From the NCBI RefSeq assembly GCF_020382885.2, contig NC_058507.1, positions 3,299,715 to 3,363,714 of the forward strand: 64,000 nucleotides of DNA. The letters run 5' to 3'. The position numbers and the translations under genes were made by a program. Shown here one piece after another: positions 24,795 through 37,000 of this stretch. The notes under the pieces were generated by a model that had not been told where the DNA came from, made no database searches, and saw only the letters and a program-made list of their open reading frames with translations. Position 1 is the first letter of the stretch, and each line of letters begins with the position of its first letter. This DNA comes from Scatophagus argus. Lineage: Eukaryota; Chordata; Actinopteri; Scatophagidae.

Positions 24795-27632
24795 ATGATG
24801 TTTTCGTCTGCAGGAAAGCGCTGCTTCACCATAGAGTCTCTGGTCGCCAAAGAGAACCCCCTGAGCGCTGAGGATCCCATCCGTCCGACGGCTTTGAGTT
24901 ACTCCAACCCGACGACAGATGCCTTAATGAACAGTTACCAGGCTCCGCCGGCCAGGTCCCTCTATCAGACCCCGGACCTGGTGTTCCCAGAGACGGTAAA
25001 CCACCCGTCCCTCACCGTGGCTCCTCACCAGCTCGGAGGCTCCCACCTACAGCATCCGCACTTCTTCGGGACGCAACACCGAGACCCGCTCAACTTCTAC
25101 CCCTGGGTGCTACGGAACAGGTTTTTTGGACACAGATTTCAAGGTACGTCAAGTGGGGGCGTTGCAAAGGGGGAAAAGGGTCACACGGGGCATTAAAATA
25201 CGACCCGGTAACTGATTTGTATTTCACCAAACATCAACGTTTTGTCGCAATTATGTACGAATGAACGACGAGCCCACAAATGAAAACATTTTGGGTTTTT
25301 CACCGCGTGGCAAAATTTCTAAAGTGTTTGCACGATCAAAATATTTAATAGAAGCTAAAATGCTTCACTTTTGGCTTTGAGAAGTTAATTTCACTGAGGT
25401 GAGGGACACTTGCACATGAGGTCTGAACACGATTTGACCCGTCGAGACTGGAATCGGTGAACCGCAGCCAGCGAGCCTGCAGCCGGCAGCGACTCTCACA
25501 GAGCCACAGCCAGGAGAAGACTGGCCCCCCTTCTGTGTTTTCCATTTCAGCCTTACATCTGACACAACAGCCAGGCTGTCGACAGCAAACAGATCAAATC
25601 AGGGATAATAATTTCAGCGTAATGGGAACAGAAAGGCAAATCAGAAGGAAATCCTGCCCAGGCAGTAAAGGATTTAAAGTCAGCCTGCAGTGAGCTGCAT
25701 CTCCACGACCCAATATGGCACGACTGCATGGGACAAACAGCTCTTTCAGTTTTTCATATTGATTATTATTGAATTCCTAAAAGCCTGGAGAGAAAAATTC
25801 ATTTATAGTAAAGATAAAATTATGCAAATCCATAAAATATAAAACAAAATGTTCATCACTGGTAATCTATTTATCTATTTATCTATCTGACGCGTCCTAG
25901 TTCATTAACCAGAGGACAAAAACAGGAAAAGTTAAATAATTGGTGTATAATTAAAAAAAAAACAACTTGAAAAAGAGTAAGAAAATTAGTTTGTTATAAT
26001 CAAAAATAGAGGGATGATATTAAGTCTTTAAGGATGACTTAATATCAAACACCTCGTTTTGTCAGAATATTTTGGTTTCACCTTCCTGACAAAAGACAGG
26101 CCTAATTAACTGGTTACTTAACCAGTATTTACTGTAAAATAAATAAATAAATAAAATAAACTGTATTTGTCTGTATTATCTGTATTTTGGATAAAAAATG
26201 CAATTAATATAAGCGAATTGTTTATTCTACTCAAGTTGATATTTAAGCATTTGATGTCCATTTTCTCCATTTGTCCATGGAGGTCATTTTTGCTCGGTTA
26301 ATTAATGTGTGGATTAGTTCAACTTCAATCAGCGTAACAGATCAGGGTAATAAAAAATGTTGTTTTTAATATCTCGCTTGTTGTTTATGTTCAAGGAAAC
26401 TATTTGTAAAGGTTGTCTGTCTCCATGTGCAGTTTGCAGTTGGATTTTGATTGGGTTATTAAAAATGCACACAAGTTACAAAGAAAATCAGCAGACAAGT
26501 AACCTTAATATGTTGGTCAAGCTGGTTTTTCACAGTTTCTCACAGTCTATTATACATTTACCAGCAAATATATTTAATCTCTGGTAAAGATTATTATTAT
26601 TATGATTATTATTGTTGCTGTTGTAAAGAAGAAGACGAATGGACGCTTGTGCATTTTTTTGCCCTGTGTTTCCCATCACAGTGATAATGACATCTACAGC
26701 ATAATTTGCTCGCACTTTGGAGAGTCGGTCCATTAACACCGTTCACACCGTTTCTGATTAGCTGGTGATAATGCAGGTTCAACACACTTGACAGCCAACC
26801 TGCACTGTCCAGTCCAAATGAGGTGTTACGCTAACAACGTTACCTTTGCCAGCCACAACTGACGGCCCTTGTTCTTGCTTTAATTCCGGCGTCAGGTAAC
26901 GACGTGCCCCAGGACAGCCTGCTTCTCCACGGTCCTTTTGCCAGAAAACCCAAACGCATCCGGACAGCCTTCTCTCCCTCCCAGCTCCTCCGTCTGGAAA
27001 GAGCCTTCGAGAAGAACCACTACGTCGTAGGAGCCGAGAGGAAGCAGCTGGCGAACAGCTTGAGTTTATCTGAAACACAGGTAAGCTAATGTTAAGCTAG
27101 CGATGTTTGTTTGTTTGTTGTTGTCTGGTTTTGGATTCCACAAGAGAAAATGTAGATAACTCTTAACTGTAAGTTGTGCAAAAAATTAAAAAAAAAAAAA
27201 ATATAATAATAATAAAAAAAAAATCAAAAAAATCAGTTAACTGTTGCTCATTGTGGGCCATTTCCACTTTCAACGCTATTTATTTAGTTTAGTTTAGTGA
27301 GGGCAGCAAATGTCGCGATAAGTCGGAAAAAACGTGAATATTCGCACAATAAAACCAAAATGGCCGTGATATTTCTAGTATGAGAAGGTTAGCTAAAATA
27401 TTCTGCATTTTGTGCATGACAAATGTACTGAGTCGAAATGCGGGTGGAAATGTGGAAATGTATTTTTGGGATAATTCAACTTTGTAAAAAGACATAACTG
27501 GCTTAGAATAAATATATAAATAAATTATAAATAAATGAACAGTAACATTATTCACAAAATAGGTAACTGTTAGGGTTAGACGGAAATGTCTAAAAATTAG
27601 ATTCAGTTAATAGACTGACTGAGGTTACCTCC

Positions 27633-27678
<46 letters not shown>

Positions 27679-29929
27679 TTAGATTTTTCTGCGTTTTTCA
27701 ATGTTGTCAGTATTCTTGATATATGTAGCGTCTTTTTTAAATTGTTTAATTAGGTGTTTACACAGACTACGTTGGTTTCAAATAGTTTATTGAATAAAGG
27801 CTGTCATGTTAAAAATATTATTAACACAGTCTACCACGTTGTTAATTATAATGTTAATTAAAAATAGTGTGAAATCTTTTTTTTTTGCATTGGCTATAAT
27901 TAGAGCCATCGTCGTATCACATAACGTTTATATCACATGCACAGTCTGAAACACAGGATTAAGAATAGCTGTTAATATTGCTGCAATGACACCTTTCACT
28001 TTTCAACTTTTTTTTTTTTTGAGTTTTAGATACACAGTTCAGCGCGCTCTAATTTAAATAATTCCCCTCCCTTTTCCATTCAATTTAAATGCCTCTTAAC
28101 GGTTGTTTAATTCATGCGCGCTTTAGGATAAAGGAGTGCAAATATTATCGACGGTTATGTTTAATGAGTCCACAGTATCTGGGTGTCCATTAAGCCTAAT
28201 AGGCAATATAAAGAGAGTTTTCCTGAGTCAGCCTTATGGATAAATGCTGCTTCTAAGTTTAGGTTATGTGTTAACGGGAGTTTCAATGGGAGTTGGGCAG
28301 TTGGGCATCAATAGCAATATGTAAATTATAAAGGCAGTGAAGTGAATATTAATTGATGCACACAAGGTTTCTTTGGTCTTGGGTTAAAGTGAACACTGTA
28401 ATAGCATAAAAACAAAAGCTGCACCGAGGACAGGGACAGTAACTTGTTTCATTCAGCTGAAATAATAACATGGTTGATCTGACAAATGTGATGCTGATGA
28501 TGAACTGCTTCATTCAGGCCAGATAAAGATGAAGGAGTGGTCCAATTGTGACAGAATCACAGAAGTAAATTGCTCCAGCCGGTCTGTGGCTGGTAACTTA
28601 GTCCTTGATTCCTTGCCATCATTTCAGTTTTGTTCTTCTGATGTGCCGCCACTCGAGACACATGAACAAAAACACTAGCATCCAACCCTAGTGAGATATA
28701 TTGTGGTTCCTGGAGAGTTTGGACTTTTTGCAGTTTTTACCACACAGAATTATCTGGAAGCCCAATAAGAATCAAGAAGTAAGAGAGGAGGAAACAAATA
28801 TGATTTCAAGAAGTGCACCCATTTAAAAAAATGTGTCCTGACCACATGTACGTTAGTCAGCCAAGCTCGTTTTCCAAGGTCATGCCAGCAGCACTAGTCA
28901 GCCAGGAAGCTATTGAACATTAATACCATTTAATACCATCCTCACTTATGAACACCAGAGGCGAGAAGTTGCTGTTTAAACCAGAATACCTTTAAATGAG
29001 CATTCTGCAAAAGAGGATGCTGAGGTGAGGCACGAGGAGAAAAAGTATAAGCCTGCAGGGGATCGGTCAGAATGGGAAAAGCAGTTTATTCATTCATTCA
29101 TTTATTTATATATTTATTTTTGTGATTGGTGGATTAAGAAAAAAAAAACGAAAAAAACAAAAAAAAAAGAAAACAATTTTTTCCCCAATTTTTTAAACAG
29201 ATTTGAAACTGTGGCATGGAGTGGGAGTCTTTTTTCATTTTACTTAGAAGCTATTAATTAAATAATTTTTCCAAGCAAAAACTCAAAACATTTTATTGTT
29301 TCAGCTTTTCAAATATTAAGATTTATGGATTTTTTTTTGCTCTGTAATATCGTGAACTGAACATTTTTGGGTTTTGGACAGTTGGTCAAAGAGAGAGCGA
29401 ACATTTAAAAACATCACGTTTGGGAAACTGCATTTTGTCCTGACATTTTATAGATTTGCAATTGACTGATTTATTAAGAAAATATTCAGCTGATTAAAGG
29501 ATAATGACAACAATCGACAGCTTCAGCCTCAATCATTGGTAATATCCATGAGCTGTGGTAACATGTACAACAGCAGGGCACCAGGACAAACAAAGACTGT
29601 TATTAGTTACACCTGTGTCGGACAAGTCAAAATGTCCTCCTTGAGAAACGTCTACTTTAAATGACTGAGACCACTTTGAGCCTCTCTGAAGTCACACTGC
29701 AGTCTGCCTAACGATGTGCATCATCCTCACCATCACTGAACCTGTTTATCCTTCTGACCAGGTGAAGGTGTGGTTCCAGAACAGGCGGACCAAGTACAAG
29801 CGACAGAAGCTGGAGGAGGAGGGACCGGAGAGCCAGCAGAAGAAGAAGGGGAACCACCACATCAACAGATGGCGCATCGCCACCAAGCAGGCCAACTCTG
29901 AGGACATAGACGTGACCTCAGAGGACTAA
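24795..29929 (+). CDS. emx1: empty spiracles homeobox protein Emx1
   Basis: Homeodomain transcription factor of the Emx family, used in dorsal forebrain (pallium) patterning. Exons: 24,795-25,143, 26,896-27,080 and 29,762-29,929; 233 residues from the first of two adjacent ATGs (24,795 and 24,798). Near the N terminus [13 protein letters not shown] contains the eh1-like FTIESLV (residues 11-17). FYPWV (101-105) is the hexapeptide-type motif, followed by [10 protein letters not shown]. The homeodomain spans about residues 135-194 ([20 protein letters not shown], then [20 protein letters not shown]). The C terminus [12 protein letters not shown]...DIDVTSED is diagnostic of Emx. [10 protein letters not shown] and [10 protein letters not shown] favour Emx1 over Emx2, which has HRYRYLGHRF. 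Linkage to sfxn5 and rab11fip5 agrees with the human EMX1 locus. A fish-specific emx3 label is less likely but not excluded without a tree. Intron 2 holds an AAT repeat and a worn interspersed repeat. Confidence 0.95.
26015..26047. repeat. 12-bp perfect inverted repeat with 9-nt loop (emx1 intron 1)
   Basis: The arms TGATATTAAGTC (26,015-26,026) and GACTTAATATCA (26,036-26,047) are exact reverse complements, with the spacer TTTAAGGAT. Same geometry (9-nt loop) as the larger hairpin at 17,514-17,572. Confidence 0.85.
27633..27678 (+). repeat. (AAT)n microsatellite in emx1 intron 2
   Basis: About 15 uninterrupted AAT units. The surrounding intron (27,100-28,120) is very AT-rich, with several A and T runs. 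Confidence 0.95.
29278..29560 (+). repeat. teleost 'GATTAATCG' family repeat in emx1 intron 2
   Basis: It shows TTCAGCTTTTCAAATATTAAG, TTTTTGGGTTTTGGACAGTTGG, TTTTGTCCTGACATTTTATAG and GCTGATTAAAGGATAATGAC in the order of the common fish repeat (which reads 'gggttttggactgttggtc' then 'tgacattttatagac'). It ends about 200 bp before the exon 3 acceptor. Confidence 0.65.
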
Positions 29930-30312
29930 AACCGCGGCCAAACCTCCGACAACGCTGCCCTAAAACCTGCGTCGCCTTCTGACGCATCAGAGGACCAACA
30001 CTATTTATTATGTAATATTATTAAGTATAATTAGACACATTAGAGGAAGACACAAGGACTTAATATGTGATCACCGCGCATCTCTTCATCAAGGGGGGGG
30101 AAAAAAACATCTTATTTAAAGACATCCGTCCTGAATGTCTCTGGACAAGAAGAGGTCCGTCCATCATTTATACTTTGGTGTGTGAAGACCAAAGATGAAG
30201 AGAAACAACGTCAACCTCTGTCATAGTGTTTGTTTTTTTTGTTGTTGTTTTTTTTTTATTATTGTATATAGGCTACTTATGAAGCTTGTTTTTGAAAGAG
30301 GCTATTTGTTTC

Positions 30313-30318
30313 ATTAAA
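30313..30318 (+). terminator. emx1: candidate polyadenylation signal of emx1
   Basis: ATTAAA lies 384 bp after the emx1 stop, just past a T-rich stretch. It would give a compact 3' UTR. Confidence 0.5.
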
Positions 30319-33300
30319 GCTGTTTTTACCACCTGCTTAGGTCATTAACACCTCATCGATCACCCCACCCACTCTGGCACCTGTGAGCCACGCTAATTTA
30401 AATTTGCTCCTCAACGATGAGAACATGTTGTCGCACACTTTCAATCAACGCTGCGAGTCGGAGAACAGTCTGGTGACTGGCCAGAAGAACAAAGCAGGAA
30501 ATGAACCATGTGTCAGAGAAAACCCAGATTTGTCACCGGACGAGTGATTTAATTTTCCATAGCGTCTTGAGAGCCATTCCAGCGCTGAAGATCCTCCACA
30601 GAGAGGCGATTCACGGCCAGCTGTGCACGACTGTGGGACGGATGAGAAGCTGCAGAGACCTCTGGTGTTGGGGGCCAGTTGTGCCACATGATAACAGCAA
30701 GTTCACAGCTCTGCGCTTCTTCTGCTGTGCCACTTTTGTCAGCGTGGGGTGACAGGTGACATCTCATTTGTTGAATGCCTGCACATTTCATTAAGCGCCG
30801 TGTGTAGTGTAAAACAAATATAAGAACAAACTTTTCAAGCCGAACATGTAATTACAAAAAGATGTTTTAGAAATAAAAACAAAAGCTATTTCTGATGAGA
30901 AATGGGTTTTTTTTTTGTGTGTAATTCAGGTGCTCACTTTGTACATCCTGTCAACCAGACTGGAGATTCAACCAGACTGCAAGATTTCTTGATTAAAAAA
31001 AAAAAAGCCATTACAGCAGCAGATTTCACTCATTAGTTCCTCTTCTCCCGTTAACTGCATGTGTAAATCAGTGTGAAACATGCTGCTGCAGTGTCTGATT
31101 GGAATGAAAACCTGCAGACGCTCGGGACTCTGGCACAGGATGTGAAGAACAGTCCAACCACATAAGAATTTTTCAGGTTTTATGTTTTAAAATACAGCTA
31201 ATAAATGTCCCTCCCCACAAAAAGGTAAAATTAGAGAATAGTTAGGGAACCTTTTAATGGTGCACGTATGTTTGATGAAACCTCAAAAAATATCTAACAA
31301 CCCCTTAGGAGGGCTCTCTTAGGCTGGTAACATCAGATTGAGACTGAGGTGACAGGAATGTTGCAGGACCGTTGCACAGGTGTCAGGTGTGTTACCTATC
31401 GGCCGGTATTTCCTCCAAATTCCAGCAGTAGGGGGATGCAGAAATAATTCCCATCCAGTGTGGGCAACCTCTGGAAAAAAAAAGAGGGAAAGTATTTACT
31501 ATTGTGCAGTGGCCCTTTCACCAAAGCGCCTCAGCAATCTCCTGTCAAAAGAAACGGAAGGAATCTCCTCCTAATGACCTCAAGGTTTTTAGAGGTTTTT
31601 AGAGATGAGCCCTGACGTCTGACCCTGATGTCTTGTTTTGTAAGCTAAGAAACAGAGGGACAGCAGAGGAATGGAGGGGTGGGTGAGGTGGGAAAGTAAA
31701 ATACACAGCAGTAGCTTTCACAAAGGCACACAATTCGTCAGACATCTGGAGTTGCAAAAGGGGCCACATGCCTTGTTTTGAGTTTCCAGGATATCCTATA
31801 CTCACTGCAGGTGCAAATACATGTTAAAAGAGATTCATCATCCCTTATTGTGAAAATAAACACCATCAAAAGGTGTGATTTAACCACTACGCTCACGCTC
31901 ACTCGAGCCGAGGCTCAAAGCGCCTGTGGTTAAGACCAATCACATCTTTGTTAGGTAAAAGGTCAGCACGATCAACGCGAGCTGCGCCTCTCATTTTGTC
32001 TGTTAGGAAAACAATTAAGGGGAAAATCACACCCGTCTCCCTAAACGCTGCGTCTCCTGTCGACTGAGTCAGCAGAGAGGAGAGTTCAGGACAAGAGCAG
32101 GAATCCACCGTGAAAAACAAGAGTCTCTGCAGAGGAGCAGAGGGCTGCCAGGTGGGGGAAGGAGCAGCCAGATCCCCGCTGCTGCTGCCGCCGCCGCCGC
32201 CGCCACCAAGGTGTCTGTCTGAAACACAACCAGGTTAATCATCATCGTTTGATTTCTTGTTGTCTGTGTGAAGCCTTCTGTTTTCTCACCTAACCCTAGC
32301 ACGTGTTCTAATGTTGCTTATAAAATTGCATCCTGAGCGATAAATCATGCGGCGCAGTCACAGTTGTCACATTGCATCAGTCTGAGTCGACTAGCAGTGA
32401 ATTACAAATCACAACAACTAATTACCGAAAAAGAGAAGATTATAGGTCCAAATAATTTTCAGAATCACTAACCAAACAGTTCTGATTGTGACTGAAACTA
32501 CTAATATTAACTGATATTTGCATAGAATTCTGAAACTGGCAGTTAGTTAGAGAGCCAATGACATTTTAACTCCTAAAATTAAACAGATGTATTAAAAATG
32601 CACTCACTAAAAGATTGTTATTTGAAATTATAAGCACAGCTGTTGAATTATAACCCAAGGAAATGGCCATCAGGTAACCCAATTAAACCAAATGAAAATC
32701 TAATATATGGTTACATGAAATACAACAATAAATACCCGAATAACAAGACATATTGTTAACAAATATCAATAACAAAAAAGAAATCTGCAGTATTTCTCTG
32801 TGGTGCCGCATGTTTAATGAATGGGCTTTTGTTTTTGTTTGTCTCACCTGGGTTGTGTGCCACAGTTTCCACCCAGCATCCTCCACCGAATCCTGCATGT
32901 GGCTTCTTGTCGAATTGCATCGCATCGCAGCCTACCGTGCTGCGTTCCCTCGGCAACCGTGCAAACATACTAATCACATAGATCGTGACACAAGATAATA
33001 CTTAAAGACACAAAGTTTATATAAATCAAGTGCAAATACATACAAAAAGACAGTATTTTTAACAATAATGCTTCAGGAAAAAAAATTCTAGACTAAAAAT
33101 CTAATAAAAATCATATTTTGCATGGATTGTTCTATCTGTATTTATGCAGTATTTACAGCATAATCAAAAATCATTTTGCTTTACATTAAAAACCAGCTGC
33201 AGTTGAGAGTGTAACACAGTAAGAGCAAACACTGGGATTTAAAGTTTGCTGATAGTAAGTAAATACAGTTCACAGCTGAGTTTAAAAGGAATTTTCACTT

Positions 33301-33632
33301 TTTCAGGCACTTCGACAAAATCACATTTGAAACGGGGGCAGAGTTTTCGGTCTTTTCTCTAATCTTTGCTTCTTTCTGGTCCAATGTTGTAGTTTTATCA
33401 TTTTAGGCCTCTAATAATTATTGTTATGAAACTGAGAGGAGAAAATCACACTTTGATTGAACAGCAGAAGGTTGAGAACCTCTTTTTTAAAATCATAAAC
33501 ATAGAAAAAAAAACCAATCTGTGTTGACAAAAAAGACATCCGTCATTGATCCTGATTTCACTTAACAGTATTCAATCCAGACAACAATTACAATCATGTA
33601 GATACATCCTGCTCTTGTCTTCATCCCCCCGT
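30319..33632. other. intergenic region between the 3' ends of emx1 and sfxn5
   Basis: The two genes converge on this stretch. No coding exon is recognised. A short GCT/GCC tract lies at 32,178-32,206, and T- or A-runs lie near 30,910 and 30,995. The rest is ordinary AT-rich sequence; longer transcripts of either neighbour may extend into it. Confidence 0.45.
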
Positions 33633-33638
33633 TTTATT
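33633..33638 (-). terminator. sfxn5: candidate polyadenylation signal of sfxn5
   Basis: TTTATT on the + strand reads AATAAA on the gene strand, about 430 nt past the sfxn5 stop codon. Confidence 0.4.
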
Positions 33639-34065
33639 GCTCATGTTCATTAAAATTAATCTTTCGTTAATTGCCTGCTGATTGTGAAAAAGCGAGTCAG
33701 CCAGTCTGAGCAGGGTGTTACCCTCTCGCTGCTGAGGATGGAGCAGGCAAAGTCCAAAATAAACCGTTCTGAGTGCCTCAGTCGTTTGGTAAATTGTCCT
33801 TTGGTAGGTGTCCATGTTATAACAGCGATAATACTCTCTGAGGTGTCCTCGTGTATATTTTCCGCCATCACAATATGTCATCATGTGTTACTGCTTATTT
33901 AACAATCACTGTCCTGGCATAAACAACACGTATTCTCACTATCAGCTGCCTCGCTCTGTAAACATATGCTAACTGCTCGCTGGATAACGCGGCCAAGTTT
34001 ACCACAATTCATTCCCTGGCAGCTTCAGGGCGTCCCGTCTTCGTGCGTCGGGCAGTAGAGGTCAC

Positions 34066-37000
34066 TCACAGGCCTTTATTGTATGTCACGATCTTACAAT
34101 CTGTTGCCATGGCGATCTCGGGCTCTAGCTGATTCACACTGATCTGCGGGGAATCGGAGCAGGACAAAAAGGTCATTAGTGAGAATCGGAAACACTTGGC
34201 ACAGGCCATGAGATGTAACATGTTTACATCCTGTGTGTGCACGTCGTACGTGCATTTAGAATCGTCTACATTAGCCGCTACTTAAAGATTTGAAACCGTT
34301 TCATTTGTAAGTAAATAATTCTTAAAAGCTTTAAATGTTCTGTATTTACTGCTAATGTGCAAAAAGAGCCAATTTGGCAGATTAAAGTCTAATTTGAGGC
34401 TTGCATCGCCTAATATTTGAATGAGAGACAGATGGCTGTTGGAGTTGGAGGCAGAATCCTAATCAGACATCTTGGTAGGTGTGAAATGGGGAAGTGGGAC
34501 AAATTGAGCAGGCGGGGGGTCCAGGGGAACAGGGCATTCATGTTGCTTTTTGGGGAGTTCCTATTTTTTTTCTTGCAAAAGTGCAAAAAAGGACTTGTGA
34601 GAGAAAAACAGGCCCCTCTGCAGAACGGGAGACAGCTTTTTCACAGGACTGTTGGCGGCACATATGTCTGAAGTTTTTTGCCATATGGCTGTCTGAGCTA
34701 TTTCCAGTGGTAATTAAATCCTAAACATTTTAAAGCCAGAACCGGTTGGCTTGTGTCAGCAAGTCATTTGGCAGAGAGAAGACAAAGAGGGAGACGAAAA
34801 ATCGTGTTGTAGCCATTTAATGAGCAGAATGACACATACTGAGGTATTAAGGCTAAAGTTAGACCTCAGCCCGCTAGCCTCCATGGCATCAATGAATGAA
34901 GGCAATAGAGGCTCTGGGCAGATCATAACAGAGCAGGTCAAGTCTCAGAGGGCTACGCCTCATTAGGACAGAGCCTCTGGAAAGCTCAATGGGGAACACT
35001 GAAGAGGTCAGAAGACTCTGGTCATCACCATCAGTCATGGCAGACTTCAGGATGTGAAGAAGTAAACACAAGGAGCGCTGGGACTTTGATTCTGGTTTTT
35101 ACTGTTGAATAATCATTTTAACTGATGGATTTTTCTCTGAGCAATACCAACAGCCACGCTTGAAACAATTCGTGCTGCACTTGTTTTTAAATGACACGGC
35201 ACAGCTATATGACACACTGGTCAAACCTAACGCCAGGTCATGATTGTCTGGAAAATGATTCAAACAAAAACAAACAGGAACAGCTCTTTCAAGACGGACT
35301 CGGTAGTTCACGCATGCAGAGTGGCAGCTGAACAGAAGAAGAAATGAGTGCCACCAATAGAAACTTCACCTTCAACAACAAAAAGCTCTGGTTTGATCGA
35401 CGCTTCACTGCTGCCGTGCAGAAAAACACCAAAGCAAAGATACAATGCGAACCAAAGATGGAAACGAAAAACAAATATAGCAAGAGAAGAGAGGTTTTTA
35501 TTTTAGCCGGATGTACCTGGGACATCTGTGGGAAGAGACTGATGGCGAGAGGCAGAGCCAGTCCAAAGGCGGCGAGACACACCAGACTGTGGACAGGCAG
35601 GACGAGTCCCCAGCGTCTCTGCAGGAGCGGCAGCCTGGAGGGACACAGAAACGCCTCTCAATGACCTCAAACAAATTCAGTGGCTTTTCTGCACTGAAAT
35701 ATCTTGTTCATTATCATCCAACATACATGTTGACATGTCTGTGATAAGCTAATATTGGCTGATTTATCCACAGTCTGGACAGTAAACCACCACACAGTTA
35801 ATATACAGCAGGGCTCCAGTTAACGATTATTTTCACAATTAACTGATTAATCATTTAGTCTATAAGATATCCTAAAAAAAAAAAAAAAGCGAAAAATTCT
35901 CAACATAAGCACCCAAAGTGACCTCTTCAAACTGCTTCTCTTTGTAAATAACAAAGAAAAGCAGTAAATCCTGACATTCAACAAGCTGGAATCAGCAAAC
36001 GTTTGACTTTTTGGCTTCAAAAATGACTAAATAATTAAATTTAAAAATTTAAATTTTAAATAAGTGCATTTTTAAATAGAAATAAAAAGGGAGTGAACCT
36101 TGGCCATTGATCCCACTTGCCAAAACCCAGCAGAACCTGCAGGATTTCACACAGACAAACCGACCTGATGTAACAGTCACATGACCTAACGTATGTAACA
36201 CACACACACAACCCATAATGCTTTTACTCGCTTAGGAGCAAAGACGGTACATTTCCAGTGGATCAGCAGGTGAACCAAGTTTTTTATTAGAAATTAACTT
36301 GAGAAACTTAAAAAACAAACACAGAATGGGTGTTTAACTACAATCAGTGGCACCTCTGCAGGAACATTTGGCTCGAAGAACAGGAACAGGAAATCCACCA
36401 CCATTACACTGTAGTTTGACCCAACAACCACTAGCTGATTGAGAGATGTAAGGCTACTGAAGTCCATCTGATTGTTGCTCACAGTTCAGTCTTACATGGT
36501 GGCCTGTGTTCACTTGAGCTCTTATGTGTACAATCCCTCACAAACGTATCATAACAGCTTCAAAAGCGCAGTGCCATGAATTGCAGAAGTTGCACTTTCT
36601 GTATCTGAACCAAACAGATTTAGATGCTCCATCTCCAGAAATACATTTTCTTGTCTCGGGCCATATTTTTCCTCGCTCCTCGCTGCCCTCCGTAGGATAA
36701 TCCCCTCTTCGGCGTGTGGGACAGCGAACTCAGCAGGAGCTTGAGAAAGAGCCGCTCCAACTCTCCTCCACCAGCGACGCCTCTCCCCCTAACGAGGAGA
36801 GCTACTGCCTAATGAGGGAGCTCATTAACACGTATGGCTGCCATGGTTTAATTAGGCTACACACACACACACACACACACACGAACGTGCAGATACACAT
36901 CTTGGAACTGGATTACAAAGAGGAAAGTCAATGGGAGAAAAGTTGTGAGGTACGTGCGATGTCTACGAAAGCCTCTGAATCAGGTGAAAAACTTGATATG

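Noticed and set aside
35344..35664. 106-codon + strand open frame
   Set aside because: Antisense shadow of sfxn5 exon 13 and its flanks; no domain and no splice support.
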